Counted from the first letter of the stretch, positions 11,147-19,333 are shown. The stretch is 64,000 nucleotides of DNA from Pseudonocardia humida (GCF_023898865.1 NZ_JAGSOV010000037.1:1-64000); one strand, 5' to 3'. Numbers and translations: made by a program. The notes: generated by a model not told the origin, from the letters alone.

Positions 11147-14086
11147 TCAGGAGCGGGCGGTGCCCACCTGGAGCGCGCGGGCGGCGAGGGTCGCCAGGTG
11201 CACCGGCTCCCGGGTGCCGGCCTGGCGCAGCTGCGTGCGGCAGCTGAACCCGTCGGCCAGGACCTCGACGTCCGGCGCCGCGGCGCGCACGGCCGGCAGC
11301 AGCACCCGCTCCGCGCACGCCATCGACACCTCGTAGTGGCCCTTCTCGAACCCGAAGTTGCCCGCCAGCCCGCAGCAGCCCGAGTCGAGCACCTCGGCGT
11401 CGATGCCCAGCGCCGCCATCACCGCCCGGTCGGCCTCGGTGCCCAGCTCGGCGTGCTGGTGGCAGTGCACCTGCACCAGCGCCTTCCGCCCGGGCGATGC
11501 CACCGCGCCCCGCAGCTCGTCGACGTGCCCGGCGAGCAGCTCGGCGAACGTCCGCACGCGCTCGGGCAGCACCGCGACCAGCGGCTCGTCGGGCAGCAAC
11601 TCCCCGGCGTCCGAGCGCAGCGCCGCCGTGCACGAGGGCTCCAGCCCCACCACCGGCACCCCGGCCAGCAGCCACGGCTCGATGGTGCGCAGACTGCGCC
11701 GCAGCACCCGGCGCGCGGTGTCGACCTGGCCGGTCGAGGTCCAGGTGAGCCCGCAGCAGACGTCCCGTGGCGGGATCTCCACGGTGTAGCCCAGGCTCTC
11801 CAGCACGGCGACGGCGTCGGCGGCGACGGCGGGGTCGAAGTGGTTGGTGAACGTGTCGGGCCACAGCAGCACCCGCCCCCGCGTCCCCGCCGAATTGCCC
11901 CCGCCCTGGTTCAGGAAAGCCACGTTCCCGCCCTGTGGGGGCAGCATCGTGGCTTTCCTGAACCGGAGCGCGAGACGACGACGGGCGGGGGAGGCCGAGC
12001 GGGTGAAGGGGGTGGGGGCGATCGGGGGGATGGACCGCTGCGGGTCGATGCCGCCGAGGCGCTTCGCGACGGCCGCGAGGGGGCTGCGGGCGGCGGCGTT
12101 GAGGGCGGCGACGGCGCCGGCCGGGAGCCGGCCGACGAGGCCCATCCAGCGGGGCAGCGCGCCCATCGAGTAGTGCGACGCCGGGCGCCGCTTCCCCCGG
12201 AAGCGCTGGGCCAGGTACTCGGTCTTGTACGCGGCCATGTCCACCCCGACCGGGCAGTCGCTCTTGCAGCCCTTGCAGGACAGGCACAGGTCGAGGGCCT
12301 CGCCGACCTCCGGGGAGTCCCAGCCGCCGGTGATGACGTCGCCGGAGGCCATCTCGAACAGCAGCCGGGCCCGGCCGCGGGTGGAGTGCATCTCCTCGCC
12401 GGTGGCGCGGTAGCTGGGGCACATGACGCCGCCGCTCGCGCTGATGCACTTGCCGACGCCGAGGCAGCGGCGGGTGGCGCGGGTGAACGAGCCGCGGTCG
12501 TGGGCGAAGGCCAGCTCCGGCTCGTCGCGCAGGGTGGGCATGCCGACGAAGACCCGCAGGTCGTCGTCGAGCTTCGCGGGCCGCACGACGCGCTCGGGGT
12601 TCATCCGGTCGTCGGGGTCCCAGACCGCCTTGAACTCCTCGAACGCCCCGATGACCTCCGGCGGGTACATCCGGGGCAGCAGCTCGGCGCGAGCCACGCC
12701 GTCGCCGTGCTCGCCCGACAGCGAGCCGCCGTGCGCGACGGCCAGGTCGGCGGCGTCCTCCATGAACGCCCGGAAGCCGGCCACGCCGCCCGTCGTCAGC
12801 AGGTCGAAGTCGAGGCGGACGTGCAGGCAGCCGTCGCCGAAGTGGCCGTAGTAGGCGCCGCGGCGGCCGTGCCGGGTGAGCAGGGCGTCGAACTCGCGCA
12901 GGTAGGCGCCGAACCGCTCGGGCGGGACGGCGGCGTCCTCCCAGCCGGGGTAGGCCTCCCCGCCGTCCGGGGAGCGGGTGACGATGCCGGCGCCGTCCTC
13001 GCGGATCCGCCACAGCGCCCGCATCCGCGCGGGCTCGCTGACCACGAGGCTGGACGGACCGTAGGGCTTCATGGCGGTGACGACGGCGTCGGCGGCGGCG
13101 ACGGCCTCGGCGCGGGTCGCGCCGCCGGTCTCGACGTAGAGCCAGCCCGCGCCCGCGGGCAGCATCCGCGACGCCGTCTCGTTCGGGCGCGACGCGCGCA
13201 GCGCGGCGATCAGCCCGGCGTCCATGCCCTCGATGGTCAGCGGGCCCAGCTCGCGGATGGGCATCACGTGGTCGGCGGCGAGGTAGGCGTCGGGGAAGCC
13301 GAGCACGGCCAGCGCCCGCACCGGCGGCGACTCGACGAGCCGCACGGTGGCGGCGAGCATCGTCGCGCAGGTGCCCTCGGTGCCGACCAGCGCCTTGGCC
13401 AGGTCGAAGCCGTTCTCCGGGAGCAGCTGGTCGAGGTTGTAGCCCGACACGCGGCGGGTGAGGTCGGGGAAGGAGCTGCGGACGGTGTCGGCGTACCTGC
13501 CGCCCAGCTCGCGCAGCGCGTCCGGGATGCGGCCCGCGGCCTGCCCGGTGCCCAGCGACAAGCGTTCGCCGCGGTAGGTCAGCACGTCCATGGCGTGCAC
13601 GTTGTCGACGGTCTTGCCCCAGGCCACCGAGTGCGAGCCGCAGGCGTTGTTGCCGATCATCCCGCCGAGCGTGCAGCGGTTGTGCGTGGACGGGTCGGGG
13701 CCGAAGGTCAGGCCGTGCGGCTGGGCCGCGGCGCGCAGCCGGTCGAGCACGACGCCGGGCTGCACGCGGGCCGTGCGGGCCTGCGGGTCGATCTCCAGGA
13801 TCCGGGTCATGTGCCGGCTGAAGTCGAGCACGACGGCGGTGTTGACGGCCTGCCCGCCGATCGACGTGCCGGCGCCGCGCGGCATCAGCGGCACGTCGTG
13901 GGCGTGGCACAGGGCGACCGCGACGGCGACGTCCTCCTCGTCGACCGGCGCGACCACGCCGATCGGGACGCGGCGGTAGTTGGAGGCGTCGGCGGAGTAC
14001 ATGGCCCTGGTCGCGGTGTCGAAGCGGACCTCGCCGCGGACGGCCGCGGCGAGGTCGCGCTGCAGGGCGCTGGGTCGGTCGTTCAG
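11147..14086 (-). CDS. FAD/Fe-S oxidase, D-2-hydroxyglutarate dehydrogenase (YdiJ) type
   Basis: This is a large fused flavin/iron-sulfur oxidase of 979 residues. It has an FAD-binding PCMH domain (about 45-225, with PRGAGTSIGGQAVNT and IGNNACGS), an FAD-linked oxidase C-domain (about 290-530), and a double [4Fe-4S] ferredoxin-like part with CLSCKGCKSDCPVG (about 560-650). A GlpC-like CCG domain with DVCCGLTW and DSGCCGLAGNFG closes it. This order is that of YdiJ, a quinone-linked D-2-hydroxyglutarate dehydrogenase; a D-lactate role cannot be excluded. The conserved N-terminus (through DTATRAMYSADASNYR) begins before ATG 14002. The only plausible start is CTG 14086, overlapping the preceding stop as CTGA. 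A palindromic repeat is inserted in the linker near residues 708-726. Confidence 0.85.
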   Translation of the reverse strand: MNDRPSALQRDLAAAVRGEVRFDTATRAMYSADASNYRRVPIGVVAPVDEEDVAVAVALCHAHDVPLMPRGAGTSIGGQAVNTAVVLDFSRHMTRILEIDPQARTARVQPGVVLDRLRAAAQPHGLTFGPDPSTHNRCTLGGMIGNNACGSHSVAWGKTVDNVHAMDVLTYRGERLSLGTGQAAGRIPDALRELGGRYADTVRSSFPDLTRRVSGYNLDQLLPENGFDLAKALVGTEGTCATMLAATVRLVESPPVRALAVLGFPDAYLAADHVMPIRELGPLTIEGMDAGLIAALRASRPNETASRMLPAGAGWLYVETGGATRAEAVAAADAVVTAMKPYGPSSLVVSEPARMRALWRIREDGAGIVTRSPDGGEAYPGWEDAAVPPERFGAYLREFDALLTRHGRRGAYYGHFGDGCLHVRLDFDLLTTGGVAGFRAFMEDAADLAVAHGGSLSGEHGDGVARAELLPRMYPPEVIGAFEEFKAVWDPDDRMNPERVVRPAKLDDDLRVFVGMPTLRDEPELAFAHDRGSFTRATRRCLGVGKCISASGGVMCPSYRATGEEMHSTRGRARLLFEMASGDVITGGWDSPEVGEALDLCLSCKGCKSDCPVGVDMAAYKTEYLAQRFRGKRRPASHYSMGALPRWMGLVGRLPAGAVAALNAAARSPLAAVAKRLGGIDPQRSIPPIAPTPFTRSASPARRRLALRFRKATMLPPQGGNVAFLNQGGGNSAGTRGRVLLWPDTFTNHFDPAVAADAVAVLESLGYTVEIPPRDVCCGLTWTSTGQVDTARRVLRRSLRTIEPWLLAGVPVVGLEPSCTAALRSDAGELLPDEPLVAVLPERVRTFAELLAGHVDELRGAVASPGRKALVQVHCHQHAELGTEADRAVMAALGIDAEVLDSGCCGLAGNFGFEKGHYEVSMACAERVLLPAVRAAAPDVEVLADGFSCRTQLRQAGTREPVHLATLAARALQVGTARS
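11909..11962. repeat. Dispersed palindromic element, copy A (inside a gene)
   Basis: Arms of 17 bp (11907-11923 and 11948-11964) pair perfectly around a 24 nt loop containing a GCCC/GGGC mini-stem. The outer stem TTCAGGAAAGCCACG is shared with copies B and C. Here it lies in the coding region of the FAD/Fe-S oxidase and is translated as part of the linker before the cysteine-rich CCG domain. Confidence 0.85.
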
Positions 14087-14580
14087 GTGGTGCCTCCGCT
14101 GCTCGGCTTCTTCGGTGGCGACGTCGGGGCCGGGGTCTCCGGCTTCGCCGCGGGCTTGTCCGCATGCCCGTGCCCGTGACCGTGCCCATGCCCGTGGCCG
14201 TGCCCGTGACCGTGGCCGGCACCGCCACCGACCACCGGGTCGCCCGCCCGCAGCGGCGCGCCGTGGTAGCGGCCCTCGTGGGCGATGATCGGGCGCTGGT
14301 CACCGGCCAGCTCCGGGTGCTTGGCCTCCAGCTTCTGGCGGCGCTCCCACTGGCGCTGCAGCCCGGTGGTGTACTCCCGGTCGCCGGCGTAGGTGCCCTT
14401 CCAGGTCTGGGGCATCTGCTCCTTGCTCAGCCCGGCGTCGGCCCGCCCGCCCAGGCTGAACCCGGCGGGGATCTTGCGGGTCTCCCCGCCGCAGTCCGGG
14501 CACTGCGGTGCGGCCGCGTCGAACGGGGCGAGCTGCTCGAAGCGCAGCCCGCACGTGCAGCGGTAGACGTAGATCGGCAC
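14083..14580 (-). CDS. FmdB-family zinc ribbon protein with His-Gly tail
   Basis: A 165-residue protein. The N-terminus MPIYVYRCTCG with the later CPDCGG is the FmdB/CxxC zinc-ribbon regulatory domain (residues 1-40). A charged middle (about 60-115) follows, then a run of ten or so His-Gly pairs and a Lys/Pro/Ala tail. FmdB ribbons occur near metal-dependent enzymes of C1 and amide metabolism. Here the gene sits 2 bp after the Fe-dependent transhydrogenase and overlaps the oxidase start. The His-rich tail suggests metal binding or delivery to its operon partners; this is inference. Confidence 0.82.
   Translation of the reverse strand: MPIYVYRCTCGLRFEQLAPFDAAAPQCPDCGGETRKIPAGFSLGGRADAGLSKEQMPQTWKGTYAGDREYTTGLQRQWERRQKLEAKHPELAGDQRPIIAHEGRYHGAPLRAGDPVVGGGAGHGHGHGHGHGHGHGHGHADKPAAKPETPAPTSPPKKPSSGGTT
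14163..14217. repeat. In-frame tandem hexamer encoding His-Gly
   Basis: About nine imperfect copies of the hexamer CGTGCC (variants CGTGAC, CATGCC, CGTGGC) encode the His-Gly run of the FmdB protein. Variation at the third base of the Gly codon shows the tract is held at the protein level rather than being a fresh slippage product. Confidence 0.7.
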
Positions 14581-14582
14581 GG

Positions 14583-15869
14583 CTACCAGTTCTCGACGGA
14601 CTTGGTGAGGATGTCGGCGATGTCGTCCTCGGTGGGCGTCTTCGGGCAGGTCGCCAGCAGCCGCTGCTGCTTCATCGTGCCCGGGACGAGGTCGGGGACG
14701 TCGGCCTCGGTGTAGCCGACCCCGCCGATCCCGTTCGGGATGCCGATGTCGCGCATCAGCGACACCAGCACCGAGGGCAGCTGCTCGCGCTGGTCGTTGA
14801 CCTTGTCGGCGCGCGGGTCCATCAGCTCGGCGGCCCGCAGGTGCCGTTCCGGGGCGCTGGAGAAGGAGAACCGGAACGCCTCCGGCGCGGTCAGCGACAC
14901 CGACTCCCCGTGCGGGACCATCGGCTCGTCCTGCGGGTAGCCCACGGGCCGGTAGTCCTTGACCATGCCGGCGATCGGGTAGGCGTTGGCGTGCGGGATG
15001 TGCACGCCGGAGTTGCCGAAGCCCATCCCGGCGAACGTCGCGGCCATCATCATGTTCGACCGGGCCTCGAGGTTGTCGCCCTCGTGCACCGCGGTGCGGA
15101 ACGACTGGGCGATCAGGCCCATCGCCTTCTCGCACCACAGGTCCGAGACCGGGTTCGAGCCGCAGTAGGTGACCCGCTCCTCGGGCTTCTTGCGGTCGAA
15201 CGTCGTGTAGTAGCGCGCGGTGTAGGACTCGACCGCGTGGCAGACGATGTCCATCCCGGACGCCGCGGTGACGCCGGCGGGCAGCGTCAGCGTCAGCAGC
15301 GGGTCGATGACGGCCAGCGTCGGGCGCAGCCGCCAGTGGCTGATCCCGGTCTTGACCTTCATCGACAGGATGTCCAGCACGCACATCGCGGTGGACTCCG
15401 AGCCGGTGCCCGCCGTGGTCGGCACCGCGATGAGCGGCTTGAGCTGGCCCGGGGGCACCTTGGCGTTCCCGATCGGCTTGTTGATGTAGTCCATCAGCTC
15501 GCCGGGGTGGCTGGTCAGCAGGTTGATCGCCTTGGCGGTGTCGATCGCCGAGCCGCCACCGACCGCGACGAACCCGTCCCACGGGCCCTGCACCCGGGCG
15601 TACTCGGTGGCCTTGTTCATCGAGTCGTCGGTCGGCTCGACGTGCACGCCGTCGAAGATCTCCGAGTCGATCTCGTAGCGGCGCAGGTTGTCGGCGATGC
15701 GCTGCGGCACGCCGATCGCGCTGATCCCCGCGTCGGTGATGATCAGCACCCGCTTGACGCCGTACTGGCTGAGCTCGAAGCCGATCTCGTCGGTGGCGCC
15801 TGCGCCGAACTTCAGCGGCGGCGCGCCCCAGGTGAAGATCGTCTCCTCGGTGAGGTCGGGAGCTGTCAC
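14583..15869 (-). CDS. Hydroxyacid-oxoacid transhydrogenase (HOT, ADHFE1 type)
   Basis: A 428-residue group III iron-type alcohol dehydrogenase of the HOT subfamily. It transfers hydride from 4-hydroxybutyrate to 2-oxoglutarate, giving succinate semialdehyde and D-2-hydroxyglutarate through a tightly bound nicotinamide cofactor. The NAD-binding motif GGGSAIDTAKA lies near 100. Metal ligands lie in SGMDIVCHAVES, in FGNSGVHIPHANAYPIAG and in VPHGESV. The segments GSNPVSDLWCEKAMG, APERHL and the C-terminal GYTEADVPDLVPGT closely match human ADHFE1 and distinguish it from ordinary Fe-ADHs. GTG 15869 overlaps the lactonase stop (GTGA). Confidence 0.87.
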   Translation of the reverse strand: MTAPDLTEETIFTWGAPPLKFGAGATDEIGFELSQYGVKRVLIITDAGISAIGVPQRIADNLRRYEIDSEIFDGVHVEPTDDSMNKATEYARVQGPWDGFVAVGGGSAIDTAKAINLLTSHPGELMDYINKPIGNAKVPPGQLKPLIAVPTTAGTGSESTAMCVLDILSMKVKTGISHWRLRPTLAVIDPLLTLTLPAGVTAASGMDIVCHAVESYTARYYTTFDRKKPEERVTYCGSNPVSDLWCEKAMGLIAQSFRTAVHEGDNLEARSNMMMAATFAGMGFGNSGVHIPHANAYPIAGMVKDYRPVGYPQDEPMVPHGESVSLTAPEAFRFSFSSAPERHLRAAELMDPRADKVNDQREQLPSVLVSLMRDIGIPNGIGGVGYTEADVPDLVPGTMKQQRLLATCPKTPTEDDIADILTKSVENW

Positions 15870-16678
15870 GTGTAGGCCCCCTCGGGCGCGACGCGGAGCT
15901 GGTGGATCTGGTCGGCGTCGTGGCCGAACACCATCGTCGCGTTCGTCTGCTCCTGGATGACGCGCAGCTTCTCCACCGAGGAGTAGAAGTCCTCCAGGTT
16001 GTTCACGATCGCCGCGGGCACGGCGGGCGGGCCCCAGCTCTCGCCCATGTAGACGGCGTCCGAGGTGAAGATCATGGTGCCGCTGTCGGGCAGGTCCACC
16101 CGCATCGACATCGTGCCCACGGTGTGCCCGGGCGTCTCGATCAGCGTGACGCCGGGGGCGATCTCGGTGTCGCCGGAGACCGTCTCGAAGGTCAGCTCCT
16201 CGTAGTCGGTCTTCAGGTGGGCCCCGGTGAACAGGCCCTCGAAGCCGAACGCGAAGTCGCGCTCCTTCTCGTGGCAGACCAGCTTCGCGTTCGTGCCCTT
16301 GAACATGTTCGCGTTGCCGGCGTGGTCGAAGTGCAGGTGCGACAGGATGACCTTGTCGATCTGGTCGAGCCCCACGCCCACCTGGTTGAGCCGCGAGTCG
16401 AGGTACTCCGAGTCGCTGACCTTGTCGTAGGGGAAGAACTCCTGCAGCCCGGTCGGCCCCCAGCGCTCCTCCCAGTCCCGCGGGCAGCTGGTGTCCCACA
16501 GGATGCGGCCCTCGTCGGTCTCGACGAGCACGCAGTGCGTGGGCACGTCGACCCAGGGGGCGGGGTTGTTCTTCGAGCTGCGGTCGGTGATCGACCTGCC
16601 GGGCTTGAGCAGCAGCCACGTCAGGTCGGCGGTCATCGCCCCGCAGGGCAGGATCGTGACCTTGTTCGCGGTGGCCAT
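15866..16678 (-). CDS. Metallo-beta-lactamase lactonase (AttM/AHL-lactonase family)
   Basis: A 270-residue MBL-fold hydrolase of the AttM/AiiA lactonase group. Metal ligands are complete: HLHFDH at 114-119, the His in TPGHTVG, the Asp in TSDAVYM and the final His in GHD. AttM/BlcC of Agrobacterium opens gamma-butyrolactone to 4-hydroxybutyrate and also cuts acyl-homoserine lactones. Here the next gene is a transhydrogenase that consumes 4-hydroxybutyrate, so gamma-butyrolactone or a related lactone is the better guess. The start ATG has a Shine-Dalgarno (GAAGGGAAG) just upstream. It is the first gene of the operon. Confidence 0.87.
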   Translation of the reverse strand: MATANKVTILPCGAMTADLTWLLLKPGRSITDRSSKNNPAPWVDVPTHCVLVETDEGRILWDTSCPRDWEERWGPTGLQEFFPYDKVSDSEYLDSRLNQVGVGLDQIDKVILSHLHFDHAGNANMFKGTNAKLVCHEKERDFAFGFEGLFTGAHLKTDYEELTFETVSGDTEIAPGVTLIETPGHTVGTMSMRVDLPDSGTMIFTSDAVYMGESWGPPAVPAAIVNNLEDFYSSVEKLRVIQEQTNATMVFGHDADQIHQLRVAPEGAYT

Positions 16679-16742
16679 GGGCTTCCCTTCGACGGTGGAG
16701 GGGTGGGCGGGGTTCCGGGGCGCGCACCGGAGATCGAGTCAC

Positions 16743-16769
16743 GGTGGCATGTAGCACTCCACCCGTCAA
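16743..16769 (-). promoter_or_regulatory. Operon promoter region with inverted repeat
   Basis: On the minus strand a -35-like TTGACG (16769-16764) is immediately followed by the inverted repeat GGTGG-N11-CCACC (16743-16763). It is in the 123 bp gap between the GntR gene and the lactonase gene. A repressor bound here would cover the promoter, and the adjacent GntR protein is the natural candidate. No convincing -10 could be fixed. Confidence 0.4.
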
Positions 16770-16801
16770 CGCGCGCCCACCCGCTCGACCAGGTCCCGCC
16801 G

Positions 16802-17494
16802 TCAGGGGGCGGGGCAGGCCCAGTCGAGCGCGACGTCGGTGCCGCCGCCCTCCTGCGCGATCAGCAGCTCGGCGGTGTGCAGCACGTGACGGCGCATCGC
16901 GGCCGCGGCCCCGTCGGCGTCGCCCGCTTCCACCCGGTCGAGGATGACCTCGTGCTCGGCCAGGATGTCGGCCAACGAGCGCGACGAACCCGCGGTGGAC
17001 ACGCCCTGGCGCAGCACCGTGTCGCGCAGCCCGTCGACGTAGGACACCAGCCGGGTGTTGCCGGAGGCGGCGATCAGCGCCTCGTGGAACCGGCGGTCGT
17101 ACTGCCACAGCCGGAACTCGTCGTCGGCCTCGGCGGCGCGCTGCATCTGCCGGAACAGCTTGCGCAGCTCCTTGCGCCCGCCGTCGTCGAGCAGCTGGGT
17201 GGCCCGGCGGGTGGCCGGCACCTCCAGCAGCAGCCGCAGCGCGAAGATCTCCTCCAGGTCGTGCAGGGAGGTCTGCAGGACCCGCACGCCCCGGTTGCGC
17301 TCGAAGCGCACCATGCCCTGCTGGGCCAGCTTGATCAGCGCCTCGCGGACCGGGGTGCGGGACACGCCGAGCTGGGTGGCCAGGGTCTGCACCGAGTGCA
17401 GGGTGCCCGGCGCCAGCTCACCGCTGACGACGGCGGCCCGCAGGGCGTCGAGCACCCTGGCGTTGACCGTCGTGGTCTGCCCCAGCCGCTCCAT
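16802..17494 (-). CDS. GntR/FadR-family transcriptional regulator
   Basis: A 230-residue GntR regulator of the FadR/VanR type. The winged helix at residues 10-75 carries LGVSRTPVREAL, and an all-helical FCD ligand domain (about 85-215) has the metal-binding His residues in the YDRRFHEAL and EHEVILD helices. It is just upstream of, and co-directional with, the lactonase/HOT/oxidase operon, so it probably controls it in response to a hydroxy- or keto-acid intermediate. This parallels BlcR control of the Agrobacterium blc genes, although BlcR belongs to a different (IclR) family. Confidence 0.88.
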   Translation of the reverse strand: MERLGQTTTVNARVLDALRAAVVSGELAPGTLHSVQTLATQLGVSRTPVREALIKLAQQGMVRFERNRGVRVLQTSLHDLEEIFALRLLLEVPATRRATQLLDDGGRKELRKLFRQMQRAAEADDEFRLWQYDRRFHEALIAASGNTRLVSYVDGLRDTVLRQGVSTAGSSRSLADILAEHEVILDRVEAGDADGAAAAMRRHVLHTAELLIAQEGGGTDVALDWACPAP

Positions 17495-17503
17495 GGGGCA
17501 GTA

Positions 17504-18700
17504 CTACCAGCCCGGCCCCAGCCCGCCCACGATGCGCTCGGCGACCTTGTACATCGAGCGCACGGTGCGGCCGTCCTCGAACTCGCCGATGGCGGTCATC
17601 TCCCAGACCGCTCCGTTGCGCTTGAGCACGCTCATCACCACGCCGGTGCGCGGCGCCGACTCGGTGATGTCGAAGCGGACCAGCTCGGTCTCGGTGTCGA
17701 TGTCGACCAGCCGGCAGTACGCGCTGCGCACGTCGGTGAACTTCTGGCCCTGGAACGAGTTGACCGTGAACACGATCGCCATGACGTCGGGGGGCAGCTT
17801 CTCCAGGTCGACGCTGATCATCTCGTCGTCGCCCCCGCCGTGGCCGGTCAGGTTGTCGCCGGAGTGCCCGATCGCGCCCTTGCAGGCGTTCTGGCTCATG
17901 AACCAGACCGAGTCGACCTTCTTGCCGCGCGCGCCGATGACGATGGCCGAGGCGTCCAGGTCGACGTTGCGGCCGTGGCTGGCCGGGTCCCAGCCCAGGC
18001 CCATCCTCACCCGGCGCAGCGGCGGGGTCCCGGCGCCCTTGGTCAGCGAGACGGTCTGCCGCTTGGCCAGCGAGACCTTGCCCTTGCTCAGGTCGAGCTT
18101 CCCGCCGGACGCGGCCGGAGCGGCGGCCGGCTGCGACGGGGCGACGGCGGCCGGGGCGGCAGGGGCGGCGGCCGGGGCCGCGGCGGGCGCGGGCGGCGGG
18201 GTGGGCTCGGGGGTGTCGTCGGCGACGGAGATGCCGAAGTCCTTCGCGATGCCGCCCAGCCCGGCCGAGTAGCCCTGGCCGACCGCGCGCACCTTCCACT
18301 GGTCGCCGCGGCGGTAGATCTCCACGCAGAGCAGCGCCGTCTCGGTGCTCAGGCCGTCGGGCTCGAAGGACACCACCGGTGCGCCGGCGACCTCGACGTC
18401 CATCCGCAGCCCGCCCAGCGCGCCGAAGTTCGCCGGACCCCGCCCGTCCAGGCTGGCGGTGACCGTCACCTTCTCGATGGCCGCCTCGACGGCCGCCGGG
18501 TCGACGTCGACGCCGTCCTCGCGGTAGCGCACGCCCGCAGCCGAGGGCTGGTTGTAGAAGACGAAGTCGTCGTCGCTGCGGACGCTGCCGGCCGCGGTGA
18601 GCAGCAGCGCGGAGATGTCGACCGGGGCGGCGGCGCGGACCCGCACGGCGACCGGGCCGGCGGGAAGCGGGGCGTTGGCGCCCTTGGCGAGGCTCTGCAC
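17504..18700 (-). CDS. Two-domain TerD-family stress protein
   Basis: A 398-residue cytoplasmic protein with two TerD domains. The N-terminal copy (about 1-180) includes DDDFVFYNQPSA. The second copy (about 225-395) has LGWDP, VDLDASAIV, the acidic loop DNLTGHGGGDDE and NSFQGQKFTDV, a typical calcium-binding TerD core. They are joined by an Ala/Pro-rich linker. TerD proteins act in tellurite, phage or general stress responses; the rest of a ter cluster is not present. GTG 18700 is chosen as start (MQSLAKGANAPL), because TerD proteins usually begin at this conserved L-x-K-G-x-N segment. Confidence 0.88.
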   Translation of the reverse strand: MQSLAKGANAPLPAGPVAVRVRAAAPVDISALLLTAAGSVRSDDDFVFYNQPSAAGVRYREDGVDVDPAAVEAAIEKVTVTASLDGRGPANFGALGGLRMDVEVAGAPVVSFEPDGLSTETALLCVEIYRRGDQWKVRAVGQGYSAGLGGIAKDFGISVADDTPEPTPPPAPAAAPAAAPAAPAAVAPSQPAAAPAASGGKLDLSKGKVSLAKRQTVSLTKGAGTPPLRRVRMGLGWDPASHGRNVDLDASAIVIGARGKKVDSVWFMSQNACKGAIGHSGDNLTGHGGGDDEMISVDLEKLPPDVMAIVFTVNSFQGQKFTDVRSAYCRLVDIDTETELVRFDITESAPRTGVVMSVLKRNGAVWEMTAIGEFEDGRTVRSMYKVAERIVGGLGPGW

Positions 18701-18790
18701 GGCGGTGATCCTGCCAGTAGTCCGACGCGGACGGCGCAGAGTCGTCGCGGATGCGCGGCTGATCGGCCCCGCGCTGGGTATCCGGGCGCC

Positions 18791-19333
18791 ATGTTGGCGC
18801 GAGCGGTGGGCAGTGGGGTGGCGGCGGGACTGGCCGGGGTCGCCGCGATGACGGTGGCGGAGAAGCTCGAGCAGGCGCTGACGCGCCGCCCGGATTCCCA
18901 GGTGCCCGGCCGGGTCGCCGGACGGGTGCTGCGCCTGGGCGGCACCGACCGGCGCGGGCTGCAGCGGCGGATGTGGGGCATGCACGTCGGGATGGCCGCG
19001 GGCGTCGGTGCGGTGCGCGGGGTGATGGCGTTCGCCGGGCTGCGCGGGCCGTGGGCGTCGTCGATGTTCACCGTGGTGCGGCTGACCGCCGACCAGATCG
19101 TCGAGAACTGGACCGGGGTCGGCGCGCCCCCGTGGACCTGGCCGCGCGACGAGCTCGCGGTCGACCTCGCGGGCAAGGCCGTCTACGCCTTCGTCACCGG
19201 CGCCGTGGCCGACCGGCTGGCCGCCGCCGCGGGCGTCTCCCCCGGTCAGCGGCACGCCGAGCTGGCGGGCGGGCGCCGGGTGCACGACGTCGGCCCGGTG
19301 CCGGGCGGGCGGATTCGCCCGGGCACGGCATGA
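18791..19333 (+). CDS. Conserved membrane-associated protein of unknown function
   Basis: A 180-residue protein starting MLARAVGSGVAAGLAGVAAM. A first hydrophobic Ala/Gly helix spans about 1-22, another segment lies around 65-90 (HVGMAAGVGAVRGVMAFAG) and a third around 135-155. A polar tail ends the protein. No enzymatic motif was recognised. It lies divergent from the TerD gene and 43 bp before the DUF1360 gene, with which it may be co-transcribed. The ATG is the first start in a frame with strong codon bias. Confidence 0.65.
   Translation: MLARAVGSGVAAGLAGVAAMTVAEKLEQALTRRPDSQVPGRVAGRVLRLGGTDRRGLQRRMWGMHVGMAAGVGAVRGVMAFAGLRGPWASSMFTVVRLTADQIVENWTGVGAPPWTWPRDELAVDLAGKAVYAFVTGAVADRLAAAAGVSPGQRHAELAGGRRVHDVGPVPGGRIRPGTA

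Noticed and set aside
14163..14217. Tandem repeat considered as a CRISPR or regulatory array
   Set aside because: The units are 6 bp without spacers and encode a continuous His-Gly tract in a real gene.
15866..16678. Quorum-quenching acyl-homoserine lactonase as the main role
   Set aside because: The family includes AHL lactonases, but the neighbours form a 4-hydroxybutyrate route, so gamma-butyrolactone-type substrates explain the context better.
15902..18790. Very long plus-strand open frame running through the lactonase, GntR and TerD genes
   Set aside because: It is antisense to three recognisable genes. Only its last 180 codons, from ATG 18791, lie outside them and look like a real protein.
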